The notes under the pieces are model-generated. The model searched no databases, was not told where the DNA came from, and worked only from the letters and a program-made list of their open reading frames with translations. The position numbers and the translations under genes were made by a program. A stretch of DNA of 64,000 nt, from NCBI GenBank assembly GCA_945897725.1, contig CAMDFR010000008.1, positions 1-64,000 on the forward strand, read 5' to 3'. Of this stretch, positions 57,961 to 64,000 are shown piece by piece; the stretch's first letter is position 1, and each line of letters opens with the position of its first letter. Source of the stretch: Chitinophaga pinensis (lineage in GTDB: Bacteria > Bacteroidota > Bacteroidia > Chitinophagales > CAMDFR01).

Positions 57961-59601
57961 ATGATGAAGATAAAATATTTTAAAGTACCAACAACGCTCC
58001 TACTCTGCGCAATAGCGATGAACCAGCTGTATAGTCAGTCAGGTACCAAAGACATGAATAATCGTGTAGAGGTGATGATTGATAAGGAACCTGTCATTCA
58101 AAGTAGTGAGAAAAAAGACTATTCACCAATCATCAAAGAGCAGGAGGTTAAAAAAGAAAAGTATGACCTTGAATCGCCAGATAAATTAATCCTTGTTGAA
58201 TATAGCCCTAATCAATTGAAAGCTCAAGCAGCTAAAAAAGATTTACTCGAAAAACACCAACATTCATATATCAAAATTGGTTTTGGTTCTCTCTTACAAC
58301 CATACGCTGAATTGAATTATAATGATATCATGAAAGAAAAATTTACCTATGGCTTGAAATACACGTATACAATGGCGCAAGGTAAATTGTCGAATCAAAA
58401 AATGAATTATCATAAAGGGGGCTTGTATGCAGATTATGCAGCAAGCAAACAATTGAAAATGGGATTGAATCTGGATTATAACAGAGAAGTTCATCATTAC
58501 TATGGATATAACCTAAATAATGATGCTTTTGATGATGCACCATCGAGTATTCGACAAATCGTTAATCATTTTGCGGGTAAAGTCTATTTCTTAAATCCCA
58601 AAAAAAATAAATTAAAATTAGATTATCGTCAGGATGTAGGATTTAATTACATGTTCACCAAATCTGGGAATACCGAATACAGTATTAACGGCAATACCAA
58701 TATAGCAAAACAATTTAAGCAAAAGCATTTTGCGAATCTATTATTCAATTTCGATATCAATAAGCTTACTTATCCGTCCATAAAAGATAGCATCAATAGA
58801 AATATTTTTCGCTTTGCTGCTGATTATACTTTTGATGATGATAACTGGAGCTTAAAAGCAGGATTTCAACTCGCTTTTGATGGCAAGACAACCTATCTAT
58901 TTCCAAACTTAGTTACAGAAAAGAGATTATATAAACATATACTCATCTTCTATTCAGCATGGAATCGCGAACTACAGAAAAACAGCTATTTATCTTTGGT
59001 GACTAAAAATCCATTTATCAACGATCGTGTAGAAATTCGTAATACAAGAGTTGAAAATCGGGTAGCCGGTTTTAAAGGTAGCATACAAAATTTCGATTAT
59101 GATATCCGCTTTACGAACAAAGTGGCAAAAAACTTTGCACTCTATGTAAATGATACCAGCGACATGAAAAGATTTGATGTAGTATATGATCGAAGTACAC
59201 AAATCATTAATCTTCAACTAGAAGCGAGCTATAACATTAATCAAAAATTGAAGTTTGATCTAATAGCAGGCTATACAGTGTACGAGGCATTAGACTTTAT
59301 AAAAGCATGGCATATGCCAGCCTTTACAGGCAATTTTAGATGCTCCTATTTGTGGAAAGAAAAACTGTATACTTACATAGATATCAATGGAATAGCAGGT
59401 GCTTATGCCCGTGATAAAAACATGAATGCGGTGGCTATAAAAGGTGCAGCAGACATCAACATTGGAGCAAATTATCAATTTCATAAGAATTTTTCTGTAT
59501 TTTTAGACGCGAAAAATTTGGCACACATGAAATATCAAAATTGGTATCTTTACCCGCAGTTTGGGGCCAATGTGATGTTAGGTGTCAAATTTAGCTACTA
59601 A
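57961..59601 (+). CDS. Outer-membrane beta-barrel protein of unknown function
   Basis: A 546-residue exported protein, with signal peptide to about residue 26. A lysine/glutamate-rich stretch (about 45-95) precedes a long barrel-like region from residue 100 to the end, with alternating aromatic strands (SYIKIGFGSLLQPYAELNY, YGLKYTYTMAQGK) and a closing FGANVMLGVKFSY. It resembles a TonB-receptor barrel but has no plug. It starts 11 bases after the TPR gene, so the two are probably cotranscribed and may form a complex. Confidence 0.72.
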   Translation: MMKIKYFKVPTTLLLCAIAMNQLYSQSGTKDMNNRVEVMIDKEPVIQSSEKKDYSPIIKEQEVKKEKYDLESPDKLILVEYSPNQLKAQAAKKDLLEKHQHSYIKIGFGSLLQPYAELNYNDIMKEKFTYGLKYTYTMAQGKLSNQKMNYHKGGLYADYAASKQLKMGLNLDYNREVHHYYGYNLNNDAFDDAPSSIRQIVNHFAGKVYFLNPKKNKLKLDYRQDVGFNYMFTKSGNTEYSINGNTNIAKQFKQKHFANLLFNFDINKLTYPSIKDSINRNIFRFAADYTFDDDNWSLKAGFQLAFDGKTTYLFPNLVTEKRLYKHILIFYSAWNRELQKNSYLSLVTKNPFINDRVEIRNTRVENRVAGFKGSIQNFDYDIRFTNKVAKNFALYVNDTSDMKRFDVVYDRSTQIINLQLEASYNINQKLKFDLIAGYTVYEALDFIKAWHMPAFTGNFRCSYLWKEKLYTYIDINGIAGAYARDKNMNAVAIKGAADINIGANYQFHKNFSVFLDAKNLAHMKYQNWYLYPQFGANVMLGVKFSY

Positions 59602-59606
59602 TACGG

Positions 59607-60677
59607 ATGAATATAGAAAAAGAAATTAAGCACTTACTGTTAAAACATGAATGTATCATCGTACCTGGTTTTGGTGCTTTTATAACTCATTATCAAGGTG
59701 CACAGATATACCCAGGTCAACATCAATTTTTCCCTCCCTCAAAAACAGTTTCTTTCAATCGATTGTTGACGAACAATGATGGAATACTCTATAGCGCTAT
59801 TGCGCAATCAAATGAGGTGACCTATGCAGAAGCCTCTTTAGCTGTTGAAAAACAAGTCTACACGTGGAATAATGCCTTAGAAAAACAAGAAAGCATACTG
59901 ATTAGAGATATTGGAAAGATTCAGAAGAGCAAGGATGATAAGATAGATTTCATTTCTAACTTAACCGAAAATCTTTCGCTTGCCTCTTATGGTTTACCTA
60001 TGATGTATCATCATCCAATAGATAGAATCTTCACAAGAGCTTCTGATGATAAAGGTATTGGATCATCAACAAGTACAGTCATTAAAAAGCAAAAAGAAAA
60101 TCGTAAAAAAGGAACTCGTAAAAATCGAAGCGCTACTTATGTTTTGGCGGCCTGTCTATTTGCTATCATCGCTCTATCCCAGCTGATGCTTTTTACTGAA
60201 GCACCCATCAGGGTAAAAGAAGCAAACTTTATAAATTTTTGGCCAACGAGTGAGGTTGTTCAACATGATATCAAGGCAGCCATTTCAAACATGCATACTG
60301 GAGTTTCTATTGTGAATGAATCCATAAGCATTCGAAATGCCAACCAAAAATGCAAGGCCATTGCTCCCATTATTGTTGAAACTTCAAAGGTCATTGCTCC
60401 AGTGGTGACTGTTCCAAAAAATGCTAATGATAAGCTCCTACAAAACGAAGCAAAGCCTTCAGGTTATTATCTAATTTTAGGTTGTTTTAAAGAAGCAAAA
60501 AATGCGGAGAAATTAAAAGGCGAATTAACTAGTCAAGGAAAAAAAGTCTACCAAAAGACAAGCAATACCGGATTTACAACCATAGGCGAGTTTGTTTCTA
60601 GCTCCAAGGAGGAGGCCAATGCTATACTTAAGAAGCGACAACAGTCACAAGCGGACGTTTGGCTTAAAAAAATATAA
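59607..60677 (+). CDS. HU-CCDC81 and SPOR domain membrane protein
   Basis: A 356-residue protein with three parts. Residues about 1-140 are two prokaryotic CCDC81-like HU domains (HECIIVPGFGAFITHYQGA, FPPSKTVSFNRLLTNNDGI). One membrane helix follows near 172-192. The C-terminal 70-75 residues are a SPOR domain (SGYYLILGCFKEAKNAEKLKG). SPOR domains bind denuded peptidoglycan, often at the division septum, while the HU-like part sits in the cytoplasm. It overlaps no neighbour but begins five bases after the barrel gene. Confidence 0.85.
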   Translation: MNIEKEIKHLLLKHECIIVPGFGAFITHYQGAQIYPGQHQFFPPSKTVSFNRLLTNNDGILYSAIAQSNEVTYAEASLAVEKQVYTWNNALEKQESILIRDIGKIQKSKDDKIDFISNLTENLSLASYGLPMMYHHPIDRIFTRASDDKGIGSSTSTVIKKQKENRKKGTRKNRSATYVLAACLFAIIALSQLMLFTEAPIRVKEANFINFWPTSEVVQHDIKAAISNMHTGVSIVNESISIRNANQKCKAIAPIIVETSKVIAPVVTVPKNANDKLLQNEAKPSGYYLILGCFKEAKNAEKLKGELTSQGKKVYQKTSNTGFTTIGEFVSSSKEEANAILKKRQQSQADVWLKKI

Positions 60678-60719
60678 TCGCGTACATTACAACATTACAT
60701 ATCAAACTGAAATACCATT

Positions 60720-63296
60720 ATGAAAAATATTTTCGAGAAATTGAAGTTTCATCTGTTGGCACTTGCTTTATTCATCCTTACCGGTGCCATCTATTGCTAT
60801 CCTGCTTTAAGTGGAAAAGTGATTGGTGCGAATGATCTACTCCTTGGACAAGTACTTGAAAAATCAACCAAACCCTATGCAGATAAAACTGGTGAATTCG
60901 TTCACTGGACTGATGCATTGTTCTCAGGAATGCCTGCTTCATATGGTAGTTCTCTGTCCAATTATTTTTATCAGATTCCATTTGTGTTTGGCAAATTATT
61001 TTTAGGTGGATTCTTCTCGTTTGATACCTTGGTATGGATCATGCTAGGTGCTTATCTATTGTTATTATCTGTGGATGTAAAAAAATGGATGGCTGTCACA
61101 GGAGCGATTGTGATGGGCTTGGCCACTTTCAATATCATCAGTTTGGAAGGTGGACATGTCCTAAAGGTTATCGGTTTTGGTTGCTTACCTGGCGTTTTAT
61201 CTGGACTGATTTTCTTAACAAGAAAAGAATATACGAAAGGTATTATCATCACCTTGATTTATATGAATGTTACCCTTTCTTTAAATCACACACAGATCAG
61301 TTACTACATGATTATGATGATCATTTTATTCTGTGTAGCCGCTGGCTTAAAATTGTTGATGGAAAATGAACTGCAACATGTGATTAAAGTGGCTGCGATA
61401 GTGGCTGGAATAACAGCGCTATCTGCCTTAAGCAATTATAACCTCATTAATAATGTCATCTCTGCTAAAGAAACAATTAGAAGTGGTGTGTCTGAGTTAA
61501 CAGATGGCAAAACGGCAGCAAAAGAAGGATTAGATCCTGATTATGCAACGGCATGGAGTAATGGTAAATTAGAGACATTTTCTGCCTTGATCCCTGACAT
61601 GATGGGAGGTAATAGCAGTAATAACTTAATCTATGATGAAGCCAACCAAGCCTACGACGAAAATAGCGCTACTTTAAAAGCCATTCAATCCAATCCAGAA
61701 GGAAAAAATTATCAAAATGGGGTTTCTGTATACTGGGGCGAACAATCTTTTGTGAGTGGTGGAAATTATATGGGTGTCATCCTTGTATTCCTTATGGTAT
61801 TGAGCTTTTTTACCATTAAAGATAAAACGAAATATGCCTTAATCCTCGTAGGTGTATTTTTCCTTTTGCTTTCGTTTGGTAAAAATTTAACTGCCTTCAC
61901 CAATATCGCCTTCAACTATTTCCCAATGTACAATCGCTTTCGATCACCGAGCATGTGTATCTCTGTGGTGCAAATGATTGTTGGTATCATGGGCCTTTGG
62001 GGCTTGAAGGAATTTATTGAAAGCAAGGAAAGTGGCGCTCAAAAAATGAAAACATTATATATCACTGCTGGTATTGTTGGTGGTATTTTGGTAATATTTT
62101 ATCTTTTTGGAACTAGTATTTTCCCTTTTGCTAGTGACATGGAATTATTGGGTGATCTAAAAAGACAAATCAAACCAATGCCTAAATGGTTATTGTCAGC
62201 TGTAACTGAAGATCGTGCTTCGATTATGAAAGCCGATATCTTACGCTCTCTCTTATATGTAGCAATTGGCTTTGGCTTGCTTTGGGCCTACACAAAAGAA
62301 ATGATCAACGCTAAAGTTCTGGTGCCTGTATTAGGCATCATTATGATAGTAGATCTTTGGATGGTAGATAACAGAAGTTTAAATACCGATGACTTTACGG
62401 ATAAAAAAGAGATTGAAGCCAATAGTGCTAATACGGCAATCATGTCAGATCCAGAAGATTATAGGGTATTCAATTTATACAGTGATCCTAATCAAGGTGG
62501 ACCGAATCCATTTAACGATGCACCAACCTCTGCTTTCCATCAATCTATCGGTGGTTATCACCCTGCCAAATTGCGTCGCTACCAAGAGTTGATTGAAAAC
62601 CAAATTGGTAAATATAATACAGCTGTTTGGGATATGTTGAATACTAAGTATTTAATTGAAGGTGATGGGAAATCAGGCCCGCAACCTCAACAAAATCCAA
62701 ATGCATGCGGTTCTGCTTGGTTTGTTCCTGAATTTAAATTAGTAGCGAATGGTTTAGCAGAAATGCATTCCATGGACAATCCTCAAGGCGCTATGCCAGT
62801 TTGGAATCCACGTCAAACAGCTATTCTATGGACAAAGTATGCAAAGCCATTGGTAGATGGTGCTAAAATTCAGTTTGACTCTTCTGCCAGTATCAAATTA
62901 GTTTCCAAAGACAATCACCATGTGAAGTATGAAGTAAATACCAAAACTCAACAGTTGGCTATCTTCTCAGAAATATACTATGTACAAGAAGATGGAGATG
63001 GCTTCAAAGCCTTTGTTGATGGCAAAGAAACGCCAATCATGAAAGCCAATTATGTGTTGCGTGCCTTGGTGATTCCAGCAGGTGCAAAAGAAGTTTCTTT
63101 TGTCTATGATAGCGCACAATTCGATAAAAGAAACACAATCTCCTTTGCCTTTAGTTTGATTCCTGTATTTGTTATCCTCTTTCTTTTATACAAAAAAAAG
63201 GATGAATTGATGGCCCCAATGGTAGAAGAGAAAGTTGTTTCGACAGCCAAAGAAGTGAAACATAACCCAGCAACGAAAGAAGGTAAAAAGAAATAA
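60720..63296 (+). CDS. YfhO family polytopic membrane protein
   Basis: An 858-residue protein with about a dozen hydrophobic segments, a long extracytoplasmic loop near residues 250-345 and a large C-terminal soluble region (about 600-825). The opening PALSGKVIGANDLLLGQ and the WTDALFSGMPASYG stretch are typical of the YfhO family. Family members include glycosyltransferases that modify teichoic acids in Firmicutes; in Bacteroidota the role is unknown. The last membrane helix lies near 830-845. Confidence 0.8.
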   Translation: MKNIFEKLKFHLLALALFILTGAIYCYPALSGKVIGANDLLLGQVLEKSTKPYADKTGEFVHWTDALFSGMPASYGSSLSNYFYQIPFVFGKLFLGGFFSFDTLVWIMLGAYLLLLSVDVKKWMAVTGAIVMGLATFNIISLEGGHVLKVIGFGCLPGVLSGLIFLTRKEYTKGIIITLIYMNVTLSLNHTQISYYMIMMIILFCVAAGLKLLMENELQHVIKVAAIVAGITALSALSNYNLINNVISAKETIRSGVSELTDGKTAAKEGLDPDYATAWSNGKLETFSALIPDMMGGNSSNNLIYDEANQAYDENSATLKAIQSNPEGKNYQNGVSVYWGEQSFVSGGNYMGVILVFLMVLSFFTIKDKTKYALILVGVFFLLLSFGKNLTAFTNIAFNYFPMYNRFRSPSMCISVVQMIVGIMGLWGLKEFIESKESGAQKMKTLYITAGIVGGILVIFYLFGTSIFPFASDMELLGDLKRQIKPMPKWLLSAVTEDRASIMKADILRSLLYVAIGFGLLWAYTKEMINAKVLVPVLGIIMIVDLWMVDNRSLNTDDFTDKKEIEANSANTAIMSDPEDYRVFNLYSDPNQGGPNPFNDAPTSAFHQSIGGYHPAKLRRYQELIENQIGKYNTAVWDMLNTKYLIEGDGKSGPQPQQNPNACGSAWFVPEFKLVANGLAEMHSMDNPQGAMPVWNPRQTAILWTKYAKPLVDGAKIQFDSSASIKLVSKDNHHVKYEVNTKTQQLAIFSEIYYVQEDGDGFKAFVDGKETPIMKANYVLRALVIPAGAKEVSFVYDSAQFDKRNTISFAFSLIPVFVILFLLYKKKDELMAPMVEEKVVSTAKEVKHNPATKEGKKK

Positions 63297-63338
63297 ATCC
63301 ATTCCTTCTTACGACTCACATTTAGAAATATTGTCATC

Positions 63339-63629
63339 ATGGGCATGATTATCTTGACGTTCATTCTCCTTATTGTAGCAGGGATTGGTGGCTATTATTA
63401 TCTCTATCAAAACAATAGAAATCCCTTAGACGATATCCTGTCATCGACTGGGAAGGCAGATGCCTCAAGACTAAAAGACACTAAACGAAAGGTAGATGAT
63501 CAATTTAATATTGCCCAGCAAAAGAGACAAACAGAAATTGATCGCATTCTTGATAAAATTAATAAAAAAGGGATGCATGCTTTATCGAGTTCAGAAAGAG
63601 ACTTTCTACAAAAATATTCTAAGACTTGA
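63339..63629 (+). CDS. Small DUF6576-like membrane protein
   Basis: A 96-residue protein with one N-terminal membrane helix (IILTFILLIVAGIGGYYYLY) and a charged tail. The tail ends in IDRILDKINKKGMHALSSSE, then RDFLQKYSK, the pattern of the DUF6576 motif usually found at the end of Bacteroidota rhomboid proteases. Here it is attached to a single helix without a protease. It follows yfhO by 42 bases. Confidence 0.65.
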   Translation: MGMIILTFILLIVAGIGGYYYLYQNNRNPLDDILSSTGKADASRLKDTKRKVDDQFNIAQQKRQTEIDRILDKINKKGMHALSSSERDFLQKYSKT

Positions 63630-63676
63630 GCGCCGGATACCTGTTTGTAAAATTCAACTGCAAGCATAGATTTCTA

Positions 63677-63707
63677 TTGTCTTTCTATACTTATATCTCT
63701 ACATTTG
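63677..63707 (+). promoter_or_regulatory. Bacteroidota-type promoter for the last gene
   Basis: TTG at 63677-63679 and TACATTTG at 63700-63707 are 20 bases apart, a very good match. The ATG at 63731 would have a leader of about 15-20 bases. Confidence 0.65.
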
Positions 63708-63730
63708 ATAAGCCTTAAAAAGTAAATACT

Positions 63731-64000
63731 ATGTCCGTAATCAAATTCACCAAAGCCCAAAAACAAAGCCTCGCCTTCTTACTCCTTTTATCTGTGGCAA
63801 GCATAGAAACCTTTGCTAGTGCTGGCGGCGGTGGTGGCGGCCATAGTGGTGGTGGAAGTAGCGGCGGAGGTGGCGGTGGAGATGGTGCCGGCGTGATCAT
63901 CTATCTTTTGTTTCGATTGATTTTTGCATTACCCTTTCCACTGAATGTGATTGTGATTGTTGCGATTGTAGTGGCTTTATATTTTTATGCAAAAAACAAG
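63731..64000 (+). CDS. Glycine-rich exported membrane protein, 3' end missing
   Basis: Ninety codons are visible before the window ends with the frame still open. The sequence shows a signal-like helix (LAFLLLLSVASIETFASA), then a glycine/serine/histidine stretch (AGGGGGGHSGGGSSGGGGGG), then a hydrophobic segment (VIIYLLFRLIFALPFP) and a second helix (VIVIVAIVVALYFYA). This opening is seen in Tim44-like domain proteins and in TPM-type proteins, but the diagnostic part lies beyond the window, so the name is a guess. It has its own promoter. Confidence 0.55.
   Translation, partial: MSVIKFTKAQKQSLAFLLLLSVASIETFASAGGGGGGHSGGGSSGGGGGGDGAGVIIYLLFRLIFALPFPLNVIVIVAIVVALYFYAKNK

Noticed and set aside
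63715-63900. Proline-rich minus-strand frame at the window end
   Set aside because: It is the antisense of the glycine-rich stretch of the plus-strand gene, which has a signal peptide and a promoter.

Overview
The window looks like a piece of a Bacteroidota chromosome, probably from the Chitinophagia/Sphingobacteriia side; I cannot name a genus. The evidence is indirect but consistent. It has promoters of the TTG...TAnnTTTG type, several secreted proteins with C-terminal type IX secretion (T9SS) sorting domains, TonB-dependent receptors with carboxypeptidase-like N-terminal domains (one paired with a DUF4249 lipoprotein), an HU-CCDC81/SPOR protein, a bifunctional RibBA and a two-domain FTCD. 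Most of the window is ordinary chromosome with few signs of mobile DNA: no transposase, integrase, phage gene, CRISPR array or rRNA was seen.

Layout. 1-1600: the C-terminal part of release factor 3 and a DUF2752 membrane protein. 1.9-9.5 kb: a mostly minus-strand block with a secreted subtilase, a lipoprotein, MnmA, RibBA and two coupled glycosyltransferases. 9.6-18.3 kb: a CREST/alkaline-ceramidase-like membrane hydrolase, FTCD, a DinB-like protein, a DUF1573 protein, PDH E1-beta, a Fic protein, a cysteine desulfurase and YchF. 18.4-24.6 kb: an outer-membrane barrel, Era, the initiator tRNA, a FAH-family hydrolase, a nucleoside transporter, a flippase and an ApbE-like protein. 24.7-37 kb: an acyl-CoA carboxylase beta subunit, an M42 peptidase, a UbiA-like protein, an SGNH hydrolase, topoisomerase IV (ParE, ParC) and a four-gene minus-strand operon ending in a deoxyinosine glycosylase.

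The most distinctive region is 37-44.3 kb, a vitamin B12 locus. Two cobalamin riboswitches sit back to back and face outward. The right-hand one leads a T9SS-exported surface beta-propeller (BtuG-like) followed by BtuF, BtuC and BtuD, whose last three genes overlap. The left-hand one leads a small cysteine-rich DUF5522/CWC-like protein and a second T9SS-exported surface protein. No BtuB receptor is encoded here, but a free-standing carboxypeptidase-like/TonB-plug protein without a barrel lies beside the locus.

44.3-64 kb holds prfB with its +1 programmed frameshift, a TonB receptor/DUF4249 pair, an M1 aminopeptidase, a phosphoesterase, a second TonB receptor, and a same-strand run of TPR protein, beta-barrel, HU/SPOR protein and YfhO membrane protein. 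Seven intergenic copies of a modular, double-hairpin repeat are scattered through the window. Their stem sequences change while pairing is kept, and they are the main noncoding structure left unexplained by the genes.
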